The notes under the pieces: generated by a model | Databases searched by the model: none | Seen by the model: only the letters and a program-made list of their open reading frames with translations | What the model was told of the DNA's origin: nothing | Program-made: the position numbers and the translations under genes | Shown: one piece after another, positions 1 to 11,998 of the stretch | How positions within the stretch are numbered: the first letter of the stretch is position 1 | How the letters are laid out: every line of letters starts with the position of its first letter | Assembly (NCBI GenBank): GCA_024196135.1 | Contig: JAMQCK010000053.1 | Span: 1-64,000 of the forward strand | Source: Pleurotus ostreatus/Saccharomyces cerevisiae fusant | Taxonomy: Eukaryota; Opisthokonta | DNA: 64,000 nt | Reading direction: 5' to 3'

Positions 1-365
1 CCTGCCAAAAGGGTCTGAGCAGAAGCTGGCGAATCTAACGTATAGTGAGTCGCCCCCCGACCGTCACAGCTAAGCAAAACTTACCAACCCTTCGCCATAG
101 ACTCCGGACTCTGGGGTGCCGTCCTGCGCCGTGGGGACAACCGGGACCTGTGGGAGGGATATCGCCAGTACCGAGGTAAGTAGACGCGGATTACCTCTGT
201 CCGGCGAGCTGACATGGTATTCCCTGCGCAGATAAAGCCAGGGCGCGGGCTGACGGCGGGTACAAAGGCATCCAGCTCGCGAGCGTGACGTGGCGAATCG
301 CGTGTCTGCTTGGTACGGCCCGCGAGATCGAGGACGAATTGGATGCCCCGATGGAGAGGCGTTAG
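1..365 (+). CDS. 3' end of a WW-like family protein (truncated by window edge)
   Basis: Only the last three exons are visible: 1-44, 101-175 and 232-365, ending in TAG. They join in phase across GTGAGT...ATAG and GTAAGT...GCAG introns. The product runs from LPKGSEQKL through a GDNRDLWEGYRQYR segment to TWRIACLLG and ends DAPMERR. I recognise it only by comparison within this window. The same order (LPxxxE, DN-x-YxxYR, WRxACLL) closes the protein at 13372-14243, and LPKGxE also occurs in the protein at 27932-28797. It is therefore the C-terminal third of a fourth member of that family; the WW-like N-terminus lies off the left edge. Biochemical function is unknown. It converges on SFM1. Confidence 0.6.
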
Positions 366-614
366 ACGCCGCCCTTGTAGATGGGGTCGTCCTGGAATGT
401 GTCCTGCTTTAGAGTGTCGTATAATGGTCGGGTTCGTATTGTTGTTTCGGGATAGACGGGATCAGAGGCTTGTAGATGATCTGGATGGATTGCAGATCGG
501 ATAGCATGGCAGGTCGTGGGTTCCCCACCTCCAGCAAAGGGTATTTTAGTTGACGATGCGGATCTATAGCACATATCATGATACATTTGCTTGCTTGTCG
601 ACCGAAGTCTTCAC

Positions 615-1625
615 TCAGAAGTCGAAGCTCTTGTTCAGATCCTCGTGCAGCAGCTCCTTCATCCCGGGCGGAAGAACAGGCTCGCCGTTACGGGATATGT
701 ACCGGAAGGGCATCTCGACGGATTCCTGAACAGAGGGTCAACACAGTACGTGGCGGTGGGGCATAATATACCTTCGCATTGAAGCGGATGGTCGGCATAT
801 CCTGTACAATTTAGTATCAGAACACCATGGTTATCCATTAGTACTCACGATGTAGGGTATTTCGTCAATAGGCGCTGGAAGGACCTGTCAACTCGAGGGT
901 CAAGATCACGCGAGAGGGTAGACATACTTTTGTCCCCGACGACAATTTTTGTGACACCAAGGGCGGTGTCGGTGGTCATCTGGATGGGCCCTAACCTTCG
1001 TGCTGGGAAGCCGAGTTTGCGTAGCTCAGCCGTGCGGTCCCGAGGCGGATCATCGCCTGCAAACAGTCAAGTTTTACCCTGGCACCGTCGGATTGGCTTG
1101 CGTACCCAGGATGCCCTGATGGTCCTAGAGGTCAGCTCAGATGTACGAATAACAAGCCTCACTAACCCCAAACAAAAACCACTCAAACCTCCCATCGCCA
1201 TCCTCAGGCGACAGCTCCTTCTCGGCTTTCGGGTCTAGCAGGCATACCGTGTCCAGTGAGTCACTTCCTGTCCTCTCCTTCAGAACCTGAATGATCCCCT
1301 CCTTGTGGCAGTGTGCGTCTGCTAAGTTAGCATCGCTGGATTGAGCGAATGCCTCTGAGAGCGAGGCGCGCGAGGCCTCGGAGAGGTTGGTGAAATGCAC
1401 AGTTGAGCCGGGGCCGGGGAGGATGCGCATGTGCTACTTAGTGGATCATCAGAGCCGGGATAACACGAGGATGCAGGGGTGCTCGTACTGAGTACTCGAG
1501 CTCCACCCATGGTGGGATGGACTTGGGCGTTTCCTCGTCCTCCTCCATGTGCTCTGCAGGTATGTTTAGCAGTTGAGTCAGGAGAGAGTTTCTGGGTATT
1601 CACCGATAACAAAGTGGAAGCCCAT
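615..1625 (-). CDS. SFM1: Protein arginine N-methyltransferase SFM1 (SPOUT fold)
   Basis: SFM1 is the SPOUT-fold methyltransferase that monomethylates an arginine of ribosomal protein uS3 in yeast, using S-adenosylmethionine in the cytosol. Eight exons join in phase: 1625-1604, 1553-1489, 1433-1167, 1115-1106, 1056-928, 874-849, 801-772 and 725-615. The predicted protein has 219 residues, against about 213 in yeast. Visible family signatures are the start VIEHME, then VCLLDPKAEKELSPEDG, FGGILGDDPPRDRTAELRK, RRLGPIQMTTDTA and EMPFRY near the C-terminus. The glycine-rich GGILG and the QMTTDTA loop belong to the SAM-binding knot. Exon 4 is only 10 nt (GGCATCCTGG) and supplies the GIL of the GGILG loop. 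The start shares a 311-bp promoter region with the TMEM135-like gene. Confidence 0.92.
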
Positions 1626-1936
1626 GGTTACAGGAGACGAGCACAAAGCAGCAGTCGAGGCTGAGATGGGCGGAAACAAAGTTCAATTGATCGGTTGATC
1701 GTGATGATTGTCCATTGTATTCCGTGTTTGGTGAATGGTTCCCACGCCACATGCATTGTCGTGCGCCACATCCCTCCTCTTCCTGCTCAGCGAATATCGA
1801 ACTGAGGTTGTCTTAAGCCTTAGTGGGTATTCAAGGCGTTCCCCAAGGTTTCAGCGCCTTCTTCATTGAGCTACCCCAACGTCACTTCACTTGCGCGTGA
1901 TTATCACTCCACGCGGCTACCCCAACAACACCGGGA
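1626..1936. promoter_or_regulatory. Divergent intergenic region SFM1 / TMEM135-like
   Basis: This 311-bp gap separates two divergently transcribed genes, so it must carry both promoters. It contains C/T-rich runs but no convincing TATA box. No coding segment is seen. Confidence 0.5.
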
Positions 1937-4202
1937 ATGCGGGGAAGCTCCTTACCTCCCACCATCCCCCCTGAAGTCCCCAATGCTATGGCTTCCCCCT
2001 CCCTGGCGCCCATATACCCACCCGAGAGCGGCGCGAGCACGCCTGGTCCGTACGAGGACGCCATGAGCTTCACCCCAAGGACGCGCCGCGCGATTCAGTC
2101 GTTCGACAACCTCGTCGCGCTCGCCAACTACCAGGAGCGCCTCAAGGAAGCGCGCAAGATGGTCTGGAGGGATAGGGGCGAACCAGTAGTCGAGCTGTAT
2201 ACGCTGCAGGATTGTATCAAGCACGCAGCGATGGGCGGCTTCCGTACGTGGGTTTGCAGGCTGGTCGTGTGCGGAGCTGACAGCTACGTAGGCTCTGGGG
2301 CGCTGGCGTTTACGCTGCGCGCGTTGATCAACGTCGCGATCGCGCTGGTGAGGATACGGAAGGTGAAGCCGAGGTGCGTGATCGACAATGGGGAAGTACG
2401 CGCGCAACTGAAGGAGCGCGGGCAGGTCTCAGCGGCTGAGTGTCATATTCCACGCCCTCTTCGGGAAGGACACCTTCCAGTTTGCGTCTATGCTAGGCGC
2501 GTAGGTCACTCCCACTCCCATTTCAGCGTTTGACATTCCCCCAGGCACCTTCGTCTCCCTTTACAAGTTCCTCCTCAACGCGATCCCCCTCTACATCCCC
2601 GCCGTTAACCCACCCGACCTACGCTACGATTCCTGGGAGGCCGCCACCTTCGAAGAGGAAGACTCGACTCATGACAAGCTTGAGGCTGGTGAACTCCCCC
2701 GCGGCATGCGCCGGACAGCACGCCGAGACCAGCGCCTCTCCCTTAGTGCCCACGCACAGCTCGTTCTCACACGGAAGAAGACGCGGAGGTGGCATGCTGC
2801 GATGGCAGGGGCTATCGCAGGCGGGCTGGCCATCATGTGCGAGAACAAGAAGAGGCGGAACGTGATCGCGCAACAGTTGTTCGTACGCGGCCTGCAAGGG
2901 TCGTACAACTCTGTCTCCGAAAGGACAGGGTTCCGGATACCTCATGGCGAGGTTATCCTATTCTCTTTGTCGTAAGTCGTTTGCCTGTTTCACGCGGTGT
3001 AAGCTAAGCTGGTCGTAGATGCGCACAGATAATGTACGCCTGGCTCATGCGGCCTGAGGCGCTGGGCTTGGGCTACGCGAACTGGTAAGCCTCTATTTGG
3101 TGTATGCGGCTCCCGCTTACACCATCTGCCAGGATCTCTCAAGCATCCAAGGTTCCAGTCCTGGCGCCCCATATCCACCGCCAACTCGCAAGGACAGGCA
3201 CAGCGAACATCGCTGACATCGACAAGGCTATCAATCTGAAGGCAAGTAATCGACTGTCTTTGCTGGTTTAGTACTTGTCCTGACTTCTCCACTCAGGACA
3301 TCACCCCCGGAAATGTCAAGATTCTCACCGAATTGCGAGATCTGCTGTCCTCGCCGGCGTCTGCTTCCTCGAAAACCTCTATCCCGCCCTACGTCCCTTG
3401 CGCTGTCACTCACCCTGCTCTGGATAACTGCACCGCCGTCCCGCTCGATCGCTTTGTTGATGTAGCCTGGTGGATTATGCCCGTGTATACGGCGCTGCAC
3501 TTCATCCCGATGGTTCTGTTCAAGCGGAAGGCTTTCGTGCGGGATCCGAGCCGGATGCTGGGGAAGGCGGGCGTAGGAACTTTGCGGAGCAGCGCGTTCT
3601 TGGGCGCATTTGTGGTGATCTACCAATGCGAGTCTTAACTTCCATTCTCATCGCCCTTTCGTAGCCTCGTGCTGACATCTCCCCAGCCCTCTTCTGCCTC
3701 AAGCACCAAACCTACGCCGCCTACCACCGCCTGCCCGCCTCCGCCGCCCTCCGGCGCGCCATCCCGCCCTGGCTCATCAACCTCCTCGTCGGTCGGCTCG
3801 CCCTGATCGTCACCGGTCTCGCTACGGGGCTATCCCTCTTCGTCGAGGAGAAGCGGCGCCGGGGCGAGCTGGCGATGTACGTGCTGCCGAAGGCGCTGGA
3901 GAGCGCGTGGCGGACGGCGCGGGGGCGGGGGTGGGCGCCGCCGACGAGGGGGGTGGGGGATGTGATGTTGACGGCGGCGGGGATGGGGATGGTCATGGTG
4001 AGTGGTTCTACGATTGCGCGCGATATAGGAAGGGGGGCGGTGAGAAGGATGGGATGAGTCTCGGGATTGGGGGTGTCGAGGGCTGGATGGGTGATGGACG
4101 ACACTAAGGCTAACGGGTTTTTAGAGCGCGTACCAGAACGACCCGCAGCATTTGTCGGGCCTTGTGAGGAGAATACTGTACCAGTTTATTGGACCGAATT
4201 GA
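1937..4202 (+). CDS. TMEM135-like multi-pass membrane protein
   Basis: The predicted protein of about 600 residues is in at least nine exons (first exon 1937-2243, TGA at 4200-4202). It has the layout of fungal proteins annotated as TMEM135 N-terminal-domain proteins. A soluble start is followed by LQDCIKHAAMGGFR, a hydrophobic segment ALAFTLRALINVAIALV, a LGTFVSLYKFLLNAIP segment, and a helix with small residues near HAAMAGAIAGGLAIM. More membrane helices follow (VAWWIMPVYTALHFIPMVLF, INLLVGRLALIVTGLATGLS). Animal TMEM135 is linked to peroxisomes and mitochondrial dynamics; the role in fungi is not established, so only membrane location is inferred. Exon junctions were placed by frame and GT/AG consensus. 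The next gene, an oxidoreductase, is co-directional but has its own TATA box. Confidence 0.8.
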
Positions 4203-4770
4203 TCCTTCTGTATCGCGGATGCAACAGCACGAACCAACTCTCGAGGATGCTGAAGCTGAGTAACTTGAGCAATAGTCTGACAACAGGCAAGTCGGCGAAG
4301 GGCAACTCAACAACCCAAGAGCGATGTTCAGGAGCGCTAAACCCGGGTCACAGTACCCTTTTGCTGGTATCGTCGCACTGATAGTCCTTTGGGACTGGCT
4401 TACAAGGTCGTTCGGTCTTCAAAAAGCAACAGACCGAGTCACCGACCTTCTGACCAACTCGGCAATAGGGGTGGGGCCCGAGTCGGAAGGTGGCCGCTCG
4501 TCGTTGAGGCAATTATTGGACGAGGTGGTTTCGATGATTTCGGTGAGTGCTCAACCAGCCTCGCTCTGGATGGGCATTGTCATTAACTCCGAACCCGACG
4601 CGGGACAAAATGCGTGATTTCGTGCTGCGTTCTCAGGGCGTCGGCGACGATGAGTGATCCTCCTGGGCTTCCCCGACAGCCCTACAGCTCACTAGTATAA
4701 AGGACGACTGGAGCATAACAGATAGCCTCACCACCTACTCAGTCACATTTCGAGCTACTCTTCCAACACC
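4203..4770. other. Intergenic, TMEM135-like to OYE
   Basis: These 568 bp hold the 3' untranslated region of the upstream gene and the promoter of the oxidoreductase gene. The short open frames here lack coding character. The only clear element is the TATA box at 4696-4701. Confidence 0.5.
4696..4701 (+). promoter_or_regulatory. TATA box of the OYE gene
   Basis: TATAAA lies 75 bp before the ATG at 4771 and is followed by a C/T-rich leader, as expected for a strongly transcribed or inducible fungal gene. Confidence 0.6.
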
Positions 4771-6123
<1,353 letters not shown>

Positions 6124-6607
6124 GCCGTCTGGTTGCTGGATCACCACGGCTAAATAGGAGTTAATGAACGTACACTTTCTTGCGATATACGCGGTTGGGT
6201 AGCCGCCTTACAAGATTTAGAAGCAGCAGCATATGGCAGTGCGGAGGAACCTGGTCCTTTTATATGCTAGAAACAACCTCGGTCGGTAAACGGACGGCAG
6301 TGAGAACTTGCATCCTCCGAGAACACGCTCGAGGCAGTGCCCCGTCGTGATCGTCGCCAGGACCTCGACGACGTCCGTCAATGAAACGCTCTTAAGGCTG
6401 TGCGCGTCCTGATTATCGCCCGCCGACATGCGAGTAGACGGCAGTCTCTATAATAGATGGGACCCTGAGAGACGCGGGTCTGCTCTGCTCATAAGTACTT
6501 GTCTTCCACCGTCGTGTCCCGTCTCCTACGGACGCCTTCTCGACGTCCTGCTCCTCATATTCGCTCTTTGTACACACCTTCCTGTCTTTTACGAGCTCTG
6601 AACAAGC
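6124..6607. other. Intergenic, OYE to Cys-rich gene
   Basis: These 484 bp carry the OYE 3' region and the promoter of the small downstream gene. A TATAAT-like string lies near 6450, and a long C/T-rich leader precedes the ATG at 6608. No other gene is supported. Confidence 0.4.
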
Positions 6608-6959
6608 ATGGACGCCGGAGGTGATTGCTGTTGTTGCTGCAGCATCTGCTGCTTGTTTGTCTGTGCGTGTGCCGCGTTGAAGTCCGTGATCGACTTGTAC
6701 TGACGTCGAAATAGCCCTCTTCCAGTCGTGTGCGCCATGCTGCGCGAAGCAATGTACGCGCCTCGGGAAGAATTGCGTGAGGCTTGGGGGCGAATGACGC
6801 TGACGATCGACAGGTCCGTGCTGTTGCAAGCAGCGGATTGAAGACGACGACGACTCGGACCTGGAGTTGCAAGACGACCAGAACCCCCAGCAGCAGCCCG
6901 GACATCACCCACAGATGTCAGCTACTGGACCACCGGCATCCACTCGACCATCGAATTGA
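6608..6959 (+). CDS. Small cysteine-rich protein (putative)
   Basis: An ATG follows a long pyrimidine-rich leader and opens MDAGGDCCCCCSICCLFV, seven cysteines within 18 residues. The coherent model has three exons. Exon 1 ends before GTGCGT, with a CTGAC branch site and a CTTCCAG acceptor about 63 bp on. Exon 2 reads FVCAMLREAM. A second intron starting GTGAGG then leads to PCCCKQRIEDDDDSDLELQ and a Gln/Pro/His-rich tail ending in TGA at 6957-6959. The product has about 84 residues. A hydrophobic cysteine cluster followed by an acidic tail resembles small palmitoylated, membrane-anchored proteins of the CYSTM kind, but I cannot assign it to a family. Another splice choice for intron 1 gives a second cysteine-rich exon (SCAPCCAKQC) but then breaks the frame at intron 2. 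Confidence 0.45.
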
Positions 6960-7237
6960 GAAAGGTAGCGAATGTCTGGCGTGGCGGCGGGCTGGGTGGT
7001 GTTGATCGAGGGAATATAGGCGCTCGGTAGCACGCTAGTCGTGCTTTCTATTTGGAATATATATCTGTTTTGCTGAAGCCCTGGTTCGAAGTGGATGTTA
7101 ATTCCGTTTCAGGGTGCGCGAATCGTCGTTGACTACTCAAGTTCGCGGCATAATATACAATGCCTCTCAGGCAAGACAGTAAGTACACGAGACCCAACTC
7201 CAGTACACGGTTCGACCTCTGGAGGGCGACCAACCAC

Positions 7238-8766
7238 CTACGTCCACCCTCGCGCAGAGCCCCGGCCACCACCATGTCCCTTCTCCTTTGCCAGGACAAA
7301 CATCGCATCCTTCATCTTCACCAACAATCGCGTATCCACCGGCTCCGGCGGCTGCGCTGCCGGGGTCGGGGTCATCGACTCCGGCTTCTTCGCCGCGAAT
7401 GGCCTCGTCGCCCACCCGGTACCTCCTGCTGAACCCGCTGTCCCTGCCGCTGCCGTTCCTCCTGGACTGGGCGCCGACGCAGGTGGGCTGGGTGCCGCCG
7501 CTGGTTTGGGCTTCGCCGGCGCACTCGCATTCGCCGCGTTCATCCACGCGTACTTGCCCCCCACGCCCGCGGCCATGTTCGCCGCCGCGTTCGACATCTT
7601 TTTGCCCACGTCCGCGGGCATGTTGCGCGCGGAGATCGTGTCCTTCTTGCGCTTCTTGCGTGCGCCGCCGTCGTCCCAGTCGATGTCTGCCTCCGCGGGC
7701 GAGCCGGCCTGCGCGGCGAGGGCGGCAGCCTGAGCGGACGCGGCATCGAGGCGCTCCTTCCGCTCCTTGCGCACGCGCATCTCTTCCTCGCGCTCGACGC
7801 GCTCGAGGGCGCGGAGCTGGTGCCCGATGTCGCGGCGGATGAGCATGGACCACATGGGGATCTTCTGCCCGTCCTCGCCGTTCTCGTAAAACGAGGGCGC
7901 GCGGTCGAACTGGGAATTGGTGCGGTGCCGCGCGGCGGTTATGGTGTCGGCGATGATGTCCCGCAGTCGTGCGCGCAGCGCAAGCGCTAGGTAGTTCACG
8001 CTGTCCTCGGGGATGCGCGTGATCTTGTGCTGCTTCGCGTGCTCGTACATGGTTTGTTGGAGATAGTGGGTATTGAAGGAGGGCTTGATCGGCTGCTTGC
8101 GTGACTGGTCGGCGTACATGCGATAGCTGGAGTGGGGGGATGAGGTTCGTTGTAGGGATTCTTCTTCAGCCTGTTTAGGTGTGTAAGTAAGAATAATGCG
8201 ATCCAGAGTAGAGCACGCACCCGCAAGTCCACTCCTGCGCTACCCAACGCGTCATTGAGGGTCGCTACATCGGTCGTGTCAACCCCTCCAGCTTGACCTG
8301 CCGCCGGAGCCGTCTGTACAGGCGCCGCCGTAGGCTGCCTTGTGGGCACCAGCGTCGCCTGCTGCACCGCTGGCTGTTGTGCATGCTGGTGTGCTTGCGG
8401 CTGGTAGAAGGTATATTGATACGGATGGTAATATGTAGGTCTGCGCGATTGTCAGACACTGTCCCTTGCATAGGCGCAAGCGATTTACGTGGGGGTATGT
8501 GCCTGCTGCACTTGGGGTTGAGGAGTCTGCACGGGTGTTGGCTGGACTGCTGGGGGTTGTGGGGTTGCTTGCGCTGGCGCTGGTGTTTGCTGGGTTTGGG
8601 CCTGAAGCGCTGGGTCGATCGGGATGGCCTCTACAATCTCGTCAGGGAGATGAACGTGATATCATCGGGTCCACGTACGAGTCTGACTCCATTGTGCGTA
8701 TTGAGGAGCAGGCGTCGCGGTCTGCGACAGAGGCTGCGGCGTGTCTTCGCTTTTAACGTTGCTCAT
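7238..8766 (-). CDS. TAF4: Transcription initiation factor TFIID subunit 4 (TAF4)
   Basis: TAF4 is a histone-fold subunit of TFIID that pairs with TAF12 in the nucleus. Four exons are read from ATG 8766 to TAG 7238-7240. The N-terminus is a Gln/Pro-rich low-complexity region (LSQTATPAPQYAQW, then several PAPAQATPQPPAVQPTP-like stretches), as in other TAF4 proteins. The conserved C-terminal domain starts after MYADQSRKQPIKPSFN and includes DSVNYLALALRARLRDII, TITAARHRTN and WSMLIRRDIGHQLRALERVE. A charged helix and a Lys/Arg patch (ARKKRKKDT) follow. The tail has KMKDAMFVLAKEKGHGGGRG, then the stop. The last large exon covers nearly all of the TAF4 domain. It runs in the same direction as NUP42, which lies downstream on the minus strand. 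Confidence 0.9.
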
Positions 8767-9111
8767 GTTGATTCAAGGGCCAGCCACGAGGGCTTCAAGC
8801 GCGATATACAAGGGGACCAAGTGTCCTTGAGACAGAGGATATCCGTGGATCAGGAGCAGAAAGGAAACAGCAGAGCAGGGTGATGGTAGAAGGCAAGCCG
8901 CGTTGAATCTCGTTATTTCCGCATTCGGGGCGATCCCATTGTTCTCGTTGATTACCACGTGCCTTCCTCAGCCTCGCGTTGAGCTCAAGTCAAGCTCAAG
9001 TTGTACGGAAGCTCTTAGCTCAGAAACACAGATAGAAAAGCAAAAAGCTCATGGAACCAGTACATGATGATACATCGTCCTTCCCCATCCCCTCAGAAAT
9101 CCCCCGGCATA
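8767..9111. other. Intergenic, TAF4 promoter / NUP42 3' region
   Basis: These 345 bp lie between the start of TAF4 and the stop of NUP42, both on the minus strand. They hold the TAF4 promoter and leader and the NUP42 terminator region. I see no gene or clear motif. Confidence 0.4.
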
Positions 9112-11465
9112 CTACCTAACCTCCAACGGCGGCACAAACTCTGGCACCCCGCCCACCTCGAACTTATCCTTCCTGAACAACTCCATCACGCCCTCCGACA
9201 GCAGCTCCACATAGTTCGGCGGTAGATGCGCATCGTAGACGGTCTTTATCCCGCCCGAGGGCAGCACTTCACCCCATGGGCTGGACTTGGAGGCCCCGCC
9301 GCCGAAGGCGCTACCTGTGCCGCCTGCACCGAAAGCGCTGCCAGTTCCTCCGGCACCAAACGCGCTCCCGGTGCCGCTAGCACCAAATGCGCTCCCAGTA
9401 CCTCCTGAGCCGAAGGCGCTCCCGCCTCCTGCAGACGCGCCAAACCCACTTGGCTTCCCGAACGCGCTGGGTTGGGCGGGCGCACCAAAGGCGGACTGGC
9501 CAAAGGCACTCGTGCTCGCAGGTTGACCAAACGCGCTGCTACCCGCAGGCTGCCCGAATGCACTCGTTGTTCCGCCAGTTGCGGATTGTCCAAATGCACT
9601 CTGCGGTTTGGCAGCGTCCTCTGCAGGTTTTCCGAACGCCGATTGCCCAAACGCGCTTCCAGATGCCGGTGCACCGAACGCGCTGGGGTTGGCGGGTTGA
9701 CCAAAAGCACTGGTCGTCGTCCCCGTCGCTGGCTGACCGAACGCGCTCGTAGTCGCCCCAGTGGCTGGCTGACCGAAGGCGCTCCCTGTCGAGGTGGACG
9801 GCGCAGCTTGCCCGAAACTTGGCTGACCGAATGCATTGCCCGCCGTGCTACCGCTGGGCTGCTGGCCGAAGGTAGATGGCGCGCCAAACGCAGAGCCGCT
9901 AGTATTCGCAGTACTGCCGAAGCCTCCACCAGTGCCGAACCCACTGGTGCCAGCTGGCTTGGCCGCCGCGCTCCCAAAACCAGTCGTCCCACCACTGGCA
10001 AAAGCAGCGAAACCTCCTCCACCACCAGTACCTCCACCCGACGTATTCGATGCGCCACCAAACGCACTCCCGGTACTAGGCGTCGACCCAAAAGCGCCCG
10101 TGGCTGGCTTAATGAGCGACGACTGCCCAAACGCAGACGCCGGCTGCGATGTCTGCCCGAACGCGGACGTCGACGCCGGCTGGCCGAACGCAGATTGGCC
10201 GAAAGCAGACGTGGATTGGGTCGTAGACGCTGGTTGGCCGAAGGCAGAAGTGGTGGGTTGTGCCGTCTGCCCAAAGCCAGACTGGCCGAAGGCGGGCTTG
10301 TTTGCGGCTGCAGCTGCACCGAAGGCGGAGGGCTGGCCGAATGCGGAGGTGGATGCGGGGGCGCCGAAGGCGGAGGTGGACGAGGTGGAGGCGGCTGGTG
10401 CGCCAAAGGCTGACCCGGACGCGGGCGCACCGAAGGCAGAGGTCGATGCTGGCGCGCCAAAAGCGGAGGGCTTGCCGAACGCAGAGGTAGACGCCGGTTG
10501 CCCGAATGCAGAGCTTGAGGCTGGCGCACCAAACGCAGAGCCCGTGGAGGTAGTTGGCTGTGCCGGTTGTCCGAACGCTGACTGTCCGAAGGCGGATCCC
10601 GAGGCAGGCTTCCCGAATGCGGAGGTCGATGCTGGTTGTCCAAACGCAGATTGGCCAAAGCCTGATGGCTGACCAAACGCAGAAGTGCCTGCAGCTGGCT
10701 GCCCGAAGGCAGAGTTGCCGCCACCGAAGGCGCCAAAGCCAGATGATGCGGCTTGCGGCCTCCAGGGAGAGGAGTTGGGGACGATTCCGTCCTTCGCGTG
10801 CGCACTCTGCTTGTTTGCATGGTCCGCGGCTGACTTCAGATCCGCGAGAGCGGCCTAGGAGAGGGTTTCAGAATTTAAATCTTGCTGGTGGCGTGAGGCA
10901 ATTAGGACGCACTTTAATGGGTTGGTCCGCGGCTTCGATCTTCTCCAGTTCGTATTTATCCTTAAGGAGAGTCAGCGCATGCTTATATAGAGTAAGTGCC
11001 TGCACGCACGTATTCCTCCAATTTCCCCTCTCCGATCAACTTGTACGCATGCACGCGCATCTCCTCGGGCGATATGTCACCGACATCGAGCAGGATGGGG
11101 TCATGAGCGGCGGGTGCGAATGATGATATGGGCCATATGGGTCGCTCTTTCTCCAGGAACTGTCTGAGTTGGTCCTGCCTTGCATGGGAGGTCAGTGTTG
11201 GGCGTGTCCATGCGGGCAGGGAGCGCACGTCAATATGGCGGTGGGTTTGGCATTGCTGCTGCTAGACCCTGCATTGCCCTTGAAGCCACCGGTGTTTGGG
11301 TTTGTCCAGGTAGCATCTGGAGACGAGTTCAGAACTGTGATGTGCGAAGAGGGGAGTACGCGACGCACTTCCGAAAGTTGGGGCCGCGTTCGGAGGATGC
11401 TCATTGCGGCAACTCGTGCCAAATCTGCATTGACCTCTCAAGAAGAACGGACAAACTGTCTGCAA
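9112..11465 (-). CDS. NUP42: CCCH zinc-finger FG nucleoporin, NUP42/Amo1-like
   Basis: The gene combines one N-terminal CCCH finger with a long FG-repeat domain, the layout of yeast Nup42, human NUPL2 and fission yeast Amo1. These proteins sit on the cytoplasmic face of the nuclear pore and help mRNA export. From ATG 11465 the protein begins MQTVCPFFLRGQCRFGTSCR and places C5, C13, C19 and H23 as C-x7-C-x5-C-x3-H. A short intron follows, then SSPDATWTNPNTGGFKG. A later exon carries a conserved helical block (RQDQLRQFLEKERPIWPISS, DISPEEMRVHAYKL, GKLEEYV). The segment from about 10760 to 9290 encodes dozens of SAFGQP, AFGAP and SGFG repeats. The C-terminus (GGVPEFVPPLEVR, TAG at 9112-9114) matches the short conserved tail of the family. 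Confidence 0.85.
9290..10760 (-). repeat. FG-repeat coding array of NUP42
   Basis: On the minus strand a degenerate unit of roughly 24-45 bp repeats for about 1.5 kb and encodes Ser/Thr-Ala-Phe-Gly-Gln/Ala-Pro. The disordered FG domain binds transport receptors in this family. The base composition keeps other frames open on both strands, which produces long spurious ORFs. Confidence 0.85.
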
Positions 11466-11998
11466 GGTTCGTGAGACGCGTCAAGGGAGACAAATTGGTT
11501 GAATATCACCATTGCGAGGCGAACAACGCGCAATGTAGCGCGCTGAAGATGGAAGTTGGGAACAAGGACCGCGTCGGGCCGATCAACCCATTCGTCCAAC
11601 GGCCGGCCCGCATCCGCCGCCCATTGTTCTTTCCCGACCATCATCATCTGTGCCAAAGCTGCATTTTCCCTCGACTTGCAGCCCTCTGAACTGCCAGTAC
11701 AAAATGATCTGGACTTTGTAACACCAGAGAGAAGATGTGACTGAAGATAAATAGACCCTTCGCGCTGGCTCACAAGTAACTTCGGACGTTCACGCTCATC
11801 TTTGGTTTGAATTCATGTTTATTGGTTCTCATATGGTATGTACGGTTCTGTGGTGCCCTGCTAGTAGGGTTCACCGAGTGTGTAGGGTATGTGACTTCGT
11901 CGTTCATCTCCCCCTTAGTGCTGATGATTTAGTCGGGGTGCTGGTGTAGTAGTGTAGGTGGTGGTGTATGTCGAGGTGGCTATAATGTCTCGCCACAT
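11466..11998. other. Intergenic, NUP42 promoter
   Basis: These 533 bp separate the NUP42 start from the stop of the 127-codon gene, both on the minus strand. A minus-strand open frame of 111 codons lies here but shows no domain and ends in the NUP42 leader. No gene is supported. Confidence 0.4.

Noticed and set aside
6217..6912. Several minus-strand open frames of 70-138 codons opposite the Cys-rich gene
   Set aside because: No domain or signal is visible; the plus-strand leader, ATG and splice signals explain the region better.
7095..7842. Plus-strand open frames of 184-212 codons opposite TAF4
   Set aside because: Pro/Ala/Arg-rich shadows of the TAF4 coding exon; the TAF4 frame has clear family motifs.
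9472..10672. Long plus-strand open frames (up to 313 codons) opposite the nucleoporin gene
   Set aside because: They are complements of the SAFG repeat array; their products are low-complexity (PNA/PKA or Arg/Leu-rich) and have no domain.
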